64,000 nt of DNA, from positions 1,426,001 through 1,490,000 of the forward strand of contig NC_019684.1 of assembly GCF_000316645.1 (NCBI RefSeq), given 5' to 3'. A program made the translations under genes and the position numbers. Numbering within the stretch: position 1 is the first letter of the stretch; each line of letters starts with the position of its first letter. Positions 1 to 10,700 of this stretch are shown here, piece by piece. The DNA comes from Nostoc sp. PCC 7524 (GTDB lineage: Bacteria > Cyanobacteriota > Cyanobacteriia > Cyanobacteriales > Nostocaceae). The notes below the pieces were generated by a model. It was given only the letters and a program-made list of their open reading frames with translations, was not told where the DNA came from and searched no databases.

Positions 1-122
1 TTACGTATTTTCCCTGGATGATACAGGAATTTTACGTGTATTGCTTTAAAAACACAACTACGTATTTTTTGTGGTAAGAGAATTTGCGTTTAAATACAGG
101 GAGTGCGATCGCTGTTGATACT

Positions 123-1037
123 TTACTCTTGGGAACTACAACAAGACAATAGCGGCTTGTTTGCCACTTCTGCCAACTCTACTGATGTGAGTAAGTCTGC
201 CCAATATTTCTTAATTTCGGGATCATTAGGTCGTTGGCGGCTTAAATCAGCCAAGGTACTCAGAGCATTTTCCCACAATCCAGCTGTTGCATACAGAACC
301 ACTTGCTCTAAAGGTTGGGTTGTTTGCTGGATCTGGATAGAGAGGTTTTCGTCTTGCACACGTTCAATTTTACCTTCCAGATATAGGTCTTGATCCCGAC
401 TGCGAGGATCACAAATCATGGAAAAAGACCAGGTGTATGTTTTGCCTGTTTTTAATGATGGTTGCTGTGCAGGTATGGTTACACTCACAATACCTGCTTT
501 TGCCAGAGGTTTAAAAGTTTTTCTATACAAGGGTGCAATACTTTCATTATCCCGCAAAACAAATTCCAGTCCTTGTATTTGTTGAGCAGTTTCAGGAATG
601 TAGAAAAAGAATGTGGGATGTTCTGCTGTTGTTAGTTGTGCTTCTTTGCTGGTGGGAATCAGAGGAATAGCAGGCTTGCCATTCAAAAAGCAACGTCCCC
701 TGGATGCAGCTGCTCTTAATCTACCAGGTCTTCCCGGTACAAAACTAATCAAACTTCTGCGTTGCTGAATGTAACTTTTGACATTCCTAATAGCTGTTGT
801 GGCATAACTATCATTGGGACGTAGTTGCAGTGCTTGCTGGAAATGTCCTAATGCTTTGCGATAGTTTCTGCGTCTAGTTTCTGTATAACCAAGTTGCATA
901 GCTTGGTTATAAGCTGAGTTGTTTTGTACTATTTGAGCAACCTGATCTCCTGCCAAAACCTTAGTCTGACTGACAAAATCTAAGGGTAGACATACCAAGC
1001 TAGCAAGCAGACAGCCTGTCCAGAATTGAAGTTTCAT
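123..1037 (-). CDS. DUF928 domain protein with signal peptide
   Basis: The protein starts with a basic residue and a hydrophobic stretch ending near LPLDFVSQTKVLAG, so it is probably exported. Residues about 40-75 resemble one TPR unit (NYRKALGHFQQALQLRPND). Residues about 90-235 fit the cyanobacterial DUF928 family: a beta-rich domain with the pattern FFFYIP, GIVSVTIP and YTWSFSMIC. I chose the ATG at 1037 because the signal peptide begins there; an ATG at 1046 and an upstream extension to 1124 are also open, but the extension is not signal-like. The function is unknown. In cyanobacteria DUF928 genes often lie near CHASE2 kinases and CHAT or two-partner-secretion genes, as here, so a role in the cell envelope is plausible. 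That role is inference. Confidence 0.75.
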   Translation of the reverse strand: MKLQFWTGCLLASLVCLPLDFVSQTKVLAGDQVAQIVQNNSAYNQAMQLGYTETRRRNYRKALGHFQQALQLRPNDSYATTAIRNVKSYIQQRRSLISFVPGRPGRLRAAASRGRCFLNGKPAIPLIPTSKEAQLTTAEHPTFFFYIPETAQQIQGLEFVLRDNESIAPLYRKTFKPLAKAGIVSVTIPAQQPSLKTGKTYTWSFSMICDPRSRDQDLYLEGKIERVQDENLSIQIQQTTQPLEQVVLYATAGLWENALSTLADLSRQRPNDPEIKKYWADLLTSVELAEVANKPLLSCCSSQE

Positions 1038-1256
1038 AGGATACATATTTACTGCTACTAATAGGGTGTTGTGGATAACATAACTATTGCTGCTTATGGC
1101 ATCTGCACTTTTGTCATTCCCCACACTAAGTATAATACGTATTCCTTTGGCTTTATGTTCCCGGTTTTTTAGTAGCGATCGCTTCTCATTCTCCTAATTA
1201 CACTAAATTGGCAAATAATTAAGTGTGTATCTAGTTGCAACTGGGAGGCAACAATT

Positions 1257-2261
1257 ATGAAAGCAGTCTTAATGACCGCTCCTGGTAGTCCAGAAGTCTT
1301 ACAATTACAAGAAATCCCGCAACCCAGCATTTTGGGTAATAGGGAAGTTTTAGTACGATTAGTAGCGGCTGGGGTAAATCCCATAGACACTAAACTACGG
1401 CAGCGAGGCACATTCTACCCCGATCAAATGCCTGCAATTTTGGGGTGTGATGGTGCCGGGATTGTGGAAGCTGTAGGTACTGGTGTGCAACTGTTTCGTC
1501 CAGGGGATGCGGTATATTTTTGCAATGGTGGCTTAGGCGCAGGTTATGGCAATTATACCGAGTATACTGTGGTAGATGAACGTTTTGCTGCACACAAACC
1601 AACTTCCTTAACCTTTGCTGAAGCAGCAGCCGCACCTTTGGTACTGATCACCGCTTGGGAAGCTTTGTATGAACGGGGAAGACTAGAACCTGGGGAGAGA
1701 GTTCTAATTCATGGGGGTGCTGGTGGAGTTGGCCATGTGGCGATTCAATTAGCTAAACTCAAAGGCGCAAGTGTCTGTACTACTGTAAGTTCGGAAGAAA
1801 AGGCGCGTTTGGTGAAACAACTCGGTGCTGATCATGTAATTTTTTACAAACAAACAGACTTTGCTCAAGCTGTCTTAGACTGGACTAATGGTGAAGGTGT
1901 AGATTTAGCTTTTGATACCATTGGTGGTGAAACTTTCCAAAAAACCTTTCCGGCTGTGCGAATTTATGGCGATATTGTAACGATTTTAGAACCTCATGCC
2001 AATACTGTGTGGAAAGTGGCTAGAAATCGCAACCTCCGCATTGGTTTAGAGTTAATGTTGACACCAATGTTACTAGGCTTGATAGAGGCGCAACAGCACC
2101 ATGCAGAAATTTTGGCAGAGTGCGCTGATTGGATTGATCAAGGGAAATTAAATATCTGCATTCATCATCAATTTCCTTTAACAGCAGCAGTTCAAGCTCA
2201 TCAGTTATTGGAAGCAGGAGCGATCGCAGGTAAAATTGTGTTGTTAATTAGGGATGAATAA
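1257..2261 (+). CDS. Zinc-type/quinone oxidoreductase (MDR superfamily)
   Basis: A 334-residue medium-chain dehydrogenase/reductase. The N-terminal GroES-like half (residues about 1-120) contains VNPIDTKLRQRG and GCDGAGIVEAVG. The C-terminal Rossmann half carries the nucleotide-binding loop HGGAGGVGHVAIQLAK at about residues 151-166. It lacks the Cys/His clusters of zinc-dependent alcohol dehydrogenases, so it is closer to NADPH:quinone reductases or zeta-crystallin-like enone reductases. A GGGAGG ribosome-binding site lies 8 bp before the ATG. It is monocistronic and divergent from the DUF928 gene. The substrate cannot be told from sequence. Confidence 0.88.
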   Translation: MKAVLMTAPGSPEVLQLQEIPQPSILGNREVLVRLVAAGVNPIDTKLRQRGTFYPDQMPAILGCDGAGIVEAVGTGVQLFRPGDAVYFCNGGLGAGYGNYTEYTVVDERFAAHKPTSLTFAEAAAAPLVLITAWEALYERGRLEPGERVLIHGGAGGVGHVAIQLAKLKGASVCTTVSSEEKARLVKQLGADHVIFYKQTDFAQAVLDWTNGEGVDLAFDTIGGETFQKTFPAVRIYGDIVTILEPHANTVWKVARNRNLRIGLELMLTPMLLGLIEAQQHHAEILAECADWIDQGKLNICIHHQFPLTAAVQAHQLLEAGAIAGKIVLLIRDE

Positions 2262-2732
2262 CATACGGCTGTGCATATTAGCGTAACCTGCTATACATCA
2301 CATACACTAGACATCTCTAAAAAAGAATGTAGAGACGTTCTATAGAACGTTTCTACAAGGTTTCTGGAAAACGCATATTTAATTTCTGGAGATGTCTTAA
2401 GTTTTGTACCTCATGCTTGGGGGTTTTACGCATCACGCCGATAAAAACTCCGTACACATCGAACAGGCTCCTTTTCTATTGCAAGAGTGCCTATTGCCTA
2501 TTCTTAAATTTCATCCAACATTAAATTTGAGTATTCCAGAAAGCAAATCAAATGACTATTGTCAGTATAATTCTGATGAGTTATAACGGCAGTATTATTT
2601 GCGGAAAACATAGGACTTTTAAAAAGTATATAAAAATCTACAATAATTAATCAAATAAAAATAAAAATTGTAAATTACATGAACTAATACTCATTAATCT
2701 AAAATAATCTAACAAATACTTAATTAATTTTT
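2262..2732. other. Intergenic region with a MITE-like element
   Basis: No convincing gene. The stretch holds copy 1 of a palindromic repeat (2309-2397) followed by AT-rich sequence before the CHASE2 kinase. A 60-codon open frame at 2404-2586 has no family signature and no clear ribosome-binding site, so I do not call it. Confidence 0.6.
2309..2397 (+). repeat. MITE-like palindromic element, copy 1
   Basis: An 89-bp element bounded by inverted ends AGACATCTCT and GGAGATGTCT, with a nearly perfect internal palindrome at 2329-2356 (GTAGAGACGTTC / GAACGTTTCTAC). The right part contains GGTTTCTGGAAAACGCATAT, which recurs in copy 2 at 19966-20057 and, inverted, in copy 3 at 43599-43667. No coding capacity. 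Confidence 0.85.
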
Positions 2733-4955
2733 ATGAAATATCCTGTTAGTGAAATGTTGGCAAATTTTCAGAAAGTATTAAAACAGCCAGTGATTATTTG
2801 TAGTGCGATCGCCACAGTTTTAATGCTGGGAATGCAGAAACTGCAAGTATTAGAGACTCTAGAATTAAGGGTCTATGACCAGATGATGCAAATGCGTGCT
2901 GATTCTGGCTCAGATCCGCGTCTATTAATTGTGGCTGTCACTGAAGATGATCTAAAAAAATGGAACTGGCCTTTACCTGGGGAAGTTCTCGACCGACTGC
3001 TGGGCAAATTAGAAGAATATGAACCCCGTGCCATTGGTTTAGATATTTTTCGTGACTTACCTGTACAACCCGGTCATGAAAAACTATTACAACGTTTACA
3101 GCAAAGTGATCTTATCATTCCTATTTGTAAACACGCCGATGCTAAAAATGCTGGTATTGCACCCCCACAAGGAATAGAACCAGAGCGAGTAGGATTTAGC
3201 GATATTGTGGAAGATATCGATGGTTCCATCCGGCGTAATCTGATCTCAGTTAGTGTCGATCCATCCGAGCTTTGCCAAAGTCCCTATTCCTTAAGTTGGC
3301 AATTAGCCCTCAAATATTTAGAAGTTGGAGGGATTCAGCCGCAATTAACCTCCAACAATGAACTGCAATTGCGTGATGTGGTATTTAAACCTCTGCAAAG
3401 TAACTCTGGCGGTTATGAAAATGCAGATACCCAAGGCTACCAAATTCTCCTCAATTACCGTTCTCCCCGTCAGGTCGCCCAGCAAGTGACTGTCACAGAC
3501 GTACTTTCAGGTCAGGTCAAACCCAATTTAGTCAAAGACCGCATCGTCTTGATTGGTTCTACTGCACCGAGCTTAAAAGATATTTTTAACACCCCATTTA
3601 CTACTGGTAAAGCTGATGATGCTGGCAGGATGGCAGGTGTAGAAATTCATGGCCAAATTATCAGTCAGATTCTCAATGCAGTTTTGAATAACCAGCGTTT
3701 GTTTTGGTTTTTACCTGGGTGGGGTGAAGTCATTTGGATAGGGGGATGGTCTGTAGTTGGGGGATTTTTAGCATGGCGCATTCGACATCCATTAGGCTTA
3801 GGACTAGCAGAAGGTGGATCTTTGGCAGTCTTATTTGGGAGTAATTTTGTCATTTTTACCCAAGCTGGATGGTTTCCCGTAGTTTCTCCCGCCCTGGGTT
3901 TAGTAGTTGCAGCCGGTAGTGTCCTTGCTTATAGCGCCTATCAGAGTAAGCAAGAGCAAGAAAAAATCTTGCAACGGGTACAAGAGCAAAAAGATTTAAT
4001 TGCTCAGTTGCAACTCTATGCGTCGTCGCAAGAAACCAGGATGCCAACGCAGGGAATCACCCTCAGTCCTACTATTTACCCTGTAGGACAAGAACTGGCT
4101 TTGAATACATTACTGAACAAACGTTACAAAATTAGTGAAAGTTTGGGTGGTGGAGGATTTGGCAATACTTACTTAGCTCAAGATATTCAACGACCGGGAA
4201 ATCCTGTGTGCGTTGTTAAACAGATGCGTCCCAGCAACCAAGACTCGCAATATCTCAGTGTTCTCAGACGCTTATTTAATAATGAAGCATATATTCTCGA
4301 AACCTTGGGAAAACACCCGCAGATACCGCACTTGTTGGCATTTTTTGAAGAAGACCAGCAATTTTATCTAGTGCAGGAATTTATTGCTGGTCATCCCTTG
4401 TCTGACGAGTTAACTCCAGGAGTAACTCGCCCACGAGTCGAAGTGATGAATATACTCAAAGAAGTTTTGCAGGTACTGGTTTTTGTTCACAGTTACGGTG
4501 TGATTCATCGAGATGTCAAACCTAGTAATTTGATGAGACGAAAAACAGATGGACACATTGTTTTAATTGACTTTGGTGCGGTGAAACAAGTTCAACCCCA
4601 ACTGCAACCACAGGAGCAAGAAAATCAAACCATCGCTATTGGTACTCCTGGTTATGCACCTGGTGAGCAAATGAGTGGTATGCCAAGACTCAACAGTGAT
4701 ATTTATGCTTTGGGAATAATTGTGATTCAAGCGTTAACTGGGGTCAATCCAAAAGTTTTTCGCAGAGATGTGAATACTGGTGTGGTGATTATTCCCACCC
4801 CATCTGAAACTGGTGAACAGATTTGGCAATACTGGTGGCAAATAGCAGATACTACTGAGCCATTGACTAAAGTGGTAGATAAAATGGTGCATCTTGACTT
4901 TACACAAAGATATCAGTCAGCTATGGAGGTGCTGAATATTGTGGCAAGTTTGTAG
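2733..4955 (+). CDS. CHASE2-domain serine/threonine protein kinase
   Basis: A 740-residue membrane receptor kinase. An N-terminal anchor (about 18-35) is followed by an extracytoplasmic CHASE2 sensor (about 40-325), three hydrophobic segments (about 330-405), a short coiled coil rich in QEQEK, and a Hanks-type kinase domain (about 465-740). Kinase motifs are intact: glycine loop LGGGGFGNTY (around G472), catalytic loop HRDVKPSN with D594, DFG D613, and the APGEQ activation-segment end. It should sense an unknown signal outside the cytoplasmic membrane and phosphorylate Ser/Thr inside. It is transcribed alone. No start-deciding Shine-Dalgarno sequence is evident; the ATG at 2733 is the first possible. 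Confidence 0.93.
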   Translation: MKYPVSEMLANFQKVLKQPVIICSAIATVLMLGMQKLQVLETLELRVYDQMMQMRADSGSDPRLLIVAVTEDDLKKWNWPLPGEVLDRLLGKLEEYEPRAIGLDIFRDLPVQPGHEKLLQRLQQSDLIIPICKHADAKNAGIAPPQGIEPERVGFSDIVEDIDGSIRRNLISVSVDPSELCQSPYSLSWQLALKYLEVGGIQPQLTSNNELQLRDVVFKPLQSNSGGYENADTQGYQILLNYRSPRQVAQQVTVTDVLSGQVKPNLVKDRIVLIGSTAPSLKDIFNTPFTTGKADDAGRMAGVEIHGQIISQILNAVLNNQRLFWFLPGWGEVIWIGGWSVVGGFLAWRIRHPLGLGLAEGGSLAVLFGSNFVIFTQAGWFPVVSPALGLVVAAGSVLAYSAYQSKQEQEKILQRVQEQKDLIAQLQLYASSQETRMPTQGITLSPTIYPVGQELALNTLLNKRYKISESLGGGGFGNTYLAQDIQRPGNPVCVVKQMRPSNQDSQYLSVLRRLFNNEAYILETLGKHPQIPHLLAFFEEDQQFYLVQEFIAGHPLSDELTPGVTRPRVEVMNILKEVLQVLVFVHSYGVIHRDVKPSNLMRRKTDGHIVLIDFGAVKQVQPQLQPQEQENQTIAIGTPGYAPGEQMSGMPRLNSDIYALGIIVIQALTGVNPKVFRRDVNTGVVIIPTPSETGEQIWQYWWQIADTTEPLTKVVDKMVHLDFTQRYQSAMEVLNIVASL

Positions 4956-5017
4956 GGGATTGGGGATTGGGGATTGGGAAAGACAAGGAAGAATTTACTT
5001 CTCTTACACCCTTACAC

Positions 5018-5100
5018 TAGGCTGTTGACTTTGATGAGATTTACCCATTTTTTATTCACACAGTTTTGGTGTCATCATCGGTGGATTAAATTAAATGAGT
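5018..5100 (+). repeat. Interspersed ~83-bp repeat, copy A
   Basis: The segment from ACTAGGCTGTTGACTTTGAT to the ATTAAATGAG end recurs inverted at 13300-13383 with only a few differences. In both places a tandem array of TAATGAG/TAATGGG heptamers abuts the same end. No ORF and no terminal inverted repeats seen. Confidence 0.8.
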
Positions 5101-5140
5101 AATAAGTAATGGGTATTTACTCATTACTCATTACTCATTA
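5101..5140. repeat. Heptamer tandem repeat (ATTACTC type)
   Basis: A short run of (A)TTACTC/GAGTAAT heptamers next to repeat copy A, between the CHASE2 kinase and the TPR gene, immediately before the latter's 3' end. This is an STRR-type cyanobacterial repeat. Confidence 0.7.
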
Positions 5141-5521
5141 CTTTTTATCGAAGAAATGATAAATAGTACCTTCTGGAGCTAGACTCATGGCTGCGTTGTA
5201 ATCTTCAATGGCTTTTTGCTGATTACCCAGTTCTTGATAGGTTTGACTGCGCCAATAATAAAAGAAGGCATTCTGAGGATTTATGTAAATTGCTTGACTA
5301 TAATCTTCTAATGCCCCTTGATGATCACCTAGATTTTGTTGGCGAAATTTAGCTCTTGCCGTGTAAATTTCTGCACAGTGGGGATGTAGAGTAATTGCTG
5401 TATGAAAATGCGCGATCGCTCCCTCGATATCTCCTTGGGCAAAACAATTATGAGCCTGTTGAATATATCCGTTGATATCTGGTATTTGTACTGATCTGGG
5501 GTCTTGATGATCGCTATCCAC
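5138..5521 (-). CDS. Small TPR-repeat protein
   Basis: A 127-residue soluble protein made almost entirely of about three TPR units (QAHNCFAQGDIEGAIAHFHT, ALEDYSQAIYINPQN, AIEDYNAAMSLAPEG), each with the consensus Gly/Ala and Pro spacing. It has no signal peptide or membrane segment. It probably acts as a protein-interaction scaffold; the partner is unknown. It is convergent with the CHASE2 kinase. Confidence 0.8.
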   Translation of the reverse strand: MDSDHQDPRSVQIPDINGYIQQAHNCFAQGDIEGAIAHFHTAITLHPHCAEIYTARAKFRQQNLGDHQGALEDYSQAIYINPQNAFFYYWRSQTYQELGNQQKAIEDYNAAMSLAPEGTIYHFFDKK

Positions 5522-5737
5522 TGTCTTCGAGCTTCTATCTTGAGAGTTTATTAAGGCTGTTATCTTCTAAGATTAACCGCATTTATTGTAGTCGTCAGTA
5601 TTTGTTATACAAAATAAATGAATATCCTCAACTTTTCCTAAATTCTTCATAATTTTCCAGAATTAAGTCATTAGTTTTTCTCCTTTACACCCCACACCCC
5701 ACACCCCACACCCGACACCCCAATCCCCACTCCCAAC

Positions 5738-7570
5738 TTAAGGCTGATAGCGCAACCTAAAATAAAAGCCGTCATCTTGGATATTGTTACCTCTGTCTCT
5801 TAAATCGACAAAGGGAATGGCGTAGTCTAAACGCATACTCAGACGCTCAATTCCTAAAGCGTTATCCCATAAAACTCCTAAACCTGCACCGGCGAGAAAG
5901 GTTTGCTGAGGTAATTTGTTGGGATTATCAGATTGATTCCAGACGACACCCATATCAAAAAACGGTGCTAGTTGTATGCTTGGTATTCCAGCTTCATCCC
6001 TTTGAACGATGATTCTGTCTTCTACTGCTAACCTCACACCATTATCACCAGAGCGGATATTTTGGCGATAACCGCGTATAGACTGTCCACCTCCAATTAC
6101 GAATTGCTGGGAGGGTAATAAACTGTCTGGTGTGAGTTGCACATCTGCTTGGATGAGTAACAAGTTATCATTGCTTAGTCGTTGCGATCGCTGGATTTGA
6201 CCTAGCCAACTAAAAAAGCGACTATCAGGTCTGGAGCCTGAGTTAATTGTGGCATCAAATATGCCGATACCAAAGTTAAATTGCGATCGCATAAACCAAG
6301 CGCCTTGAAGATCGCGCTGCAAATAGTCTTGACTAAATTTAATTACACTGGTACGACTCACCCCATTGTCATCAGGGCCAATGCCAAAGGGGGTGGGGAG
6401 TCGATCAAACAGAAAAGTTTGACCTTCTTGATAAGTAAATCCTAATGATAAGGCAAACTCTTTGTTTGGCGATCGCAATAGGGGCTGACGATAATTAATT
6501 TCATACAAATCCTGCTCACCCTGGATATTTAATGCCTTAAATGGTGGCTCAGTGATTTTGCTGCTACTAGGTGCAACTCGGACTTGCACGGTTCCGTTCA
6601 TCGCATTCACGGGTATCTGATAGCTAAAATCAAAGGACTCAGAACCACCTGTGAAGGTACGGTAATAAGCACCTGTGAGTAAATCCCCAAATCCAGTTAA
6701 GTTGCGATAAGCCAGTTCTACCCCGAATCTTTCACCACCAACGCTAGGAGGTGAATAGTTATCAATCAAGACGTTACTGGTAAACGATTGAGCCTCTTGT
6801 ACTCTGACAATTAGCAAACTTTGTCCTACTTGACCAGTGGGACGGAGGCTAGCTTCCACATTGGTAAATAGGGGATCGAGTCGTAGTAATCTCAGTTGCT
6901 CCTCTAGCTTAATGCCATTGAGAGGTACACTAGCACCGAGTTGAATGCGACTGCGAATATAAGCAGGGTTGACGCGTTCTGTGCCTTGAATATCAATGTC
7001 TGCCAATCGCCCTTCAATCATCCGCAGTACCAACACACCATCTGTAGCACCAGGTGGTGGACTTACAGGAATAGCTCTGGAATTGAGATAATTCTGATTT
7101 AAGTAAAGTTGAGTCACAGCATCAGCTGCTTTTCTCACTTCTTCGGGAGTCAATTCCCGCCCTTCAAAGGGTTTGACTACAGGTGCGAAGTCATTTTGAT
7201 TAAAGACTGTGCTGTCTATCACCTGAATTTGACGTACAAAAAACTTTTCTGGAAATGCTGGTGTTTCTACTGCTGGTGTTTCCGGTGATTCTGGCTCAGG
7301 AGGGGTAGCATCTGGTGCTTGTACTAATGCAGGTGTGGGGTGATAGTTATCACTCTCCAATTTAGGGAGGGAGTTATTAATATCACTTGCTAGACTACGC
7401 TGTCCAGTGACCATTAATAGACAAACCGTAGGCAAAATCAATAGCAAATTAGACTGGTAACTATGAAAATTGCCAATCTTTTGCCTGGGGACACAACGGG
7501 AAGCAAAATTGGCCAGTCTTTGCTGATTATGGCATTCAGGCGGAGTACCAATCTTTGTTCCTTTGCTCAT
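5738..7570 (-). CDS. TpsB-type outer-membrane transporter (ShlB/FhaC/HecB family)
   Basis: An outer-membrane Omp85-superfamily pore that secretes a TPS exoprotein in two-partner secretion. After a hydrophobic signal-like segment (LLLILPTVCLLMVTG) there is a Pro/Glu-rich linker, a POTRA domain (about 105-245, FFVRQIQVIDSTVF to IEGRLADIDIQG), then a beta-barrel to the C-terminus. The conserved loop-6 tip IRGY is present (R499, counted from this start), and the chain ends in aromatic YFRLRYQP, typical of barrel proteins. I prefer the ATG at 7570 because AGAGGTG lies just upstream; the frame is also open to 7657. It is divergent from the TPS-CHAT gene at 7780, its likely substrate. Confidence 0.9.
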   Translation of the reverse strand: MSKGTKIGTPPECHNQQRLANFASRCVPRQKIGNFHSYQSNLLLILPTVCLLMVTGQRSLASDINNSLPKLESDNYHPTPALVQAPDATPPEPESPETPAVETPAFPEKFFVRQIQVIDSTVFNQNDFAPVVKPFEGRELTPEEVRKAADAVTQLYLNQNYLNSRAIPVSPPPGATDGVLVLRMIEGRLADIDIQGTERVNPAYIRSRIQLGASVPLNGIKLEEQLRLLRLDPLFTNVEASLRPTGQVGQSLLIVRVQEAQSFTSNVLIDNYSPPSVGGERFGVELAYRNLTGFGDLLTGAYYRTFTGGSESFDFSYQIPVNAMNGTVQVRVAPSSSKITEPPFKALNIQGEQDLYEINYRQPLLRSPNKEFALSLGFTYQEGQTFLFDRLPTPFGIGPDDNGVSRTSVIKFSQDYLQRDLQGAWFMRSQFNFGIGIFDATINSGSRPDSRFFSWLGQIQRSQRLSNDNLLLIQADVQLTPDSLLPSQQFVIGGGQSIRGYRQNIRSGDNGVRLAVEDRIIVQRDEAGIPSIQLAPFFDMGVVWNQSDNPNKLPQQTFLAGAGLGVLWDNALGIERLSMRLDYAIPFVDLRDRGNNIQDDGFYFRLRYQP

Positions 7571-7779
7571 GTCACCTCTGTGGGATGGATTAATTGCACA
7601 AAATGGCTGATGTTGATTTTGGCATATGCGGTTGCTGCCTGCGTATCTAGATAGCATATTTTTAACAATTGCTTTTAAAAAGATTTGTAACTAAAAAAGA
7701 TCATTAAGTAGTAATTTCTCGTAAAAGTGATGATACCGCATTATATTCTGGTAGTAGCTAAAAACCTGGGAGTAATTCC

Positions 7780-10700
7780 ATGTCACCACTGATCTCCATT
7801 GTTATCGTTAATTACAATCGGGAACGTTATATTGGGGAAGCGATCGCCAGCGTCTTACAACAGACCTGGCAAGATTTAGAGTTAGTGGTGTGGGATGATG
7901 GCTCTACAGATGGGTCAGTGGCGATCGCTCAAAAGTATGCCCAGCAAGATAGACGCGTGCGGGTAATAGCAGCACCCCATCAAGGAACTGTGAAAGCCCG
8001 CCAAGGTGCGATCGCTCAAACTCAAGGAGCTTACCTGGGTTGGGTAGATAGTGACGATATCCTAGCGCCTACCGCTTTGGCTCAAACCGCCGCCGTTCTT
8101 CATCGTCACCCAGAAGTTGGATTAGTTTATACCGATTACATAGATATTAATCCTGATGGTCAAGTGCTGGGCTATGGTCATCGTTGTCGGATTCCCTACT
8201 CTCCCCAAAGGCTGTTGGTAGATTTTATGACCTTCCAATTCCGCTTATTGCGGCGTTCAGTTTATGAACAGGTGGGGGGTGTGCATATATCCGCTTCTGA
8301 CTATGCCTATGATTATGATCTGTGTTTGCGACTTTCCGAAGTAACGCAAGTGCGGCGGGTGAAACAGCCGCTTTATCTGTGCCGCATTCACAACCAAAGC
8401 ATCTCTGCAACTAACAGAACAGAGCAAATTCTTTGGTCACAAAAGGCGATCGCTCAAGCCTTGCAACGGCGGGGACTGGCTCATCAATGTCGCATTGACG
8501 TAGAATTACCCGCAGGTCGCTTCATCTTGCGGCGTAAGCCAACCTTGGGAACAACTCTCGCCAATATTAAGGGTGTGTTTGCCCAAACTACAGTCTGTGC
8601 AGGTATAGCCGGCTTAGGAATGTTGTCGTTATGGGGAATGAATACGGAGATAGCCCAAGCTCAACAGATTCTTCCCGCCGCCGATGGTACAAATACCATT
8701 GTCACACCCAACGGTAACAGAATTGACATTACAGGTGGCACAACTTCCAGCAATGGTCTGAACCTCTTCCATAGCTTTCAACAGTTTGGAGTCAGCCCCG
8801 AACAAATAGCCAACTTTCAAGCCAATCCCGCCTTGCAAAATATTCTGGGGCGGGTAACAGGTGGTAATGCTTCGGTTATCAATGGCTTAATCCAGGTGAC
8901 AGGGGGCAGTGCTAACTTATTCTTGATGAATCCCGCCGGATTTATTTTTGGTGGTAATGCCAGTTTAAATGTCTCAGGTGCGTTTACAGCCACCACTGCC
9001 AATGGTATAAAATTTGGCAATGATTGGTTCAATGCTGTCGGTAATAATAACTATGCCAACTTAGTAGGCAACCCCACCGGATTTGCCTTTACCATGAATC
9101 AGCCAGGGGCAATCATCAATGCTGGTAACTTGGGAGTAGGTACTGGGCAGAGTTTGAGCTTATTGGGTGGGACAGTAGTTAATACTGGACAACTCTCAGC
9201 ACCAGCCGGACAGATTGTTGTTACCTCCGTACCTGGGCAGAATTGGGTGCGCCTCAGCCAACCAGGAAATATCTTGAGTTTGGAATTGCCAGCACTAACG
9301 CCGGATAGTAGCCAACCCAACAGTTGGACAGTGGCGATCGCATCTTTACCAGAATTGCTCACCGTCGGTAACACTAACACAGGTTTAACTACTAACCCTG
9401 ATGGTAGCGTGAAACTGACCAACTCCAATGTCACCATCCCCACCACCCCAGGCACAACTATTGTGAGTGGAAATGTCAATGTTTCCGGGGAAACAGGCGG
9501 AACAGTTAATGTTTTGGGGACAAAGGTAGGTTTAGTTGACGCTAATATTAACGCCTCCGGTACTAATGGTGGTGGGACTGTGTTAATTGGCGGCGATTAC
9601 AAAGGCGGCGGTACAGTACCCAACGCAACGCAGACATATATTAATTCCAATACCGTTATTAACGCCGATAGTCTGCAAAATGGCAACGGTGGACGCGTGA
9701 TTGCTTGGGCGGATGATGCCACACAGTTTTTTGGTAACATTTCAGCCCGTGGTGGCGCAAATAGCGGCGATGGTGGTTTTGTCGAAGTATCCGGTAAGAA
9801 TTTCTTGACTTTCCAAGGACAGGTAGATGTTTCTGCCCCCAACGGTCAATTTGGTACTTTATTATTAGACCCCAGTAGTTTAACTATCATCGATGCCACA
9901 TTTGGAGGAACATTCGATGCTACTTTTAGTGGCAGTATTTTAGCTGACACTCCTGATATTGGTGCAAATACTATTTCTTGGGGGGCGCTAGTAAGTCTCG
10001 GTAGTGGTGCAAATATTAACTTAGAGGCCACTGGTGATATTACCATCGACAACATCACGGGCGTTGTGTCAGGTGAAAACAATTTAATTACATTAGATTC
10101 AAGTAATAGCGGCAGTTTTACCCTAAATTCCACTAATGGTGCAGTTAGATTTGTTGATACCAATGACACCATCGCCACAAATGGGGGAGCAATCAATATT
10201 TCTGGGGCTGGTGATATCTTGCTGGGTAATATTATTACTACTGGTGGTGGCTATGCAAGTAATATTACAGTCACCAGTAGTAATGGTAGTATCAATACAG
10301 GCAACCTGCAAACCCGACCCAGCGATAGTCCAGCATTCAGTTCTAACGAGTATGGCAATGTGAGTTTATCTGCATTTGGTAACATCTCTACTGGCAATAT
10401 TATTGCTAGTGGTGATGGCTATTCTCCGGGTAACATTACAGTTAACAGTAGTAATGGTGCCATCAACTTAGGCAACCTTGACACTAGAAGTATTTTTGAA
10501 GACGGCACCATAACATTTATTTTTGATGATAGTGGTGATGTTACATTATCTGCAAGTGGCAACATTTCAGTAGGTAATATTATTGCTAGTGGTGATGGCT
10601 ATTCTCCAGGCAATGTCAGCGTAGACAGTAGTAATGGCAACATTAATATAGGAAATCTGGATACCAGCGTCATCAACCAGTCTGACGCTACAGCTGGAAC

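Noticed and set aside
2404..2586. 60-codon open frame after MITE copy 1
   Set aside because: No recognisable family, unclear ribosome-binding site, and it lies in an AT-rich intergenic stretch.
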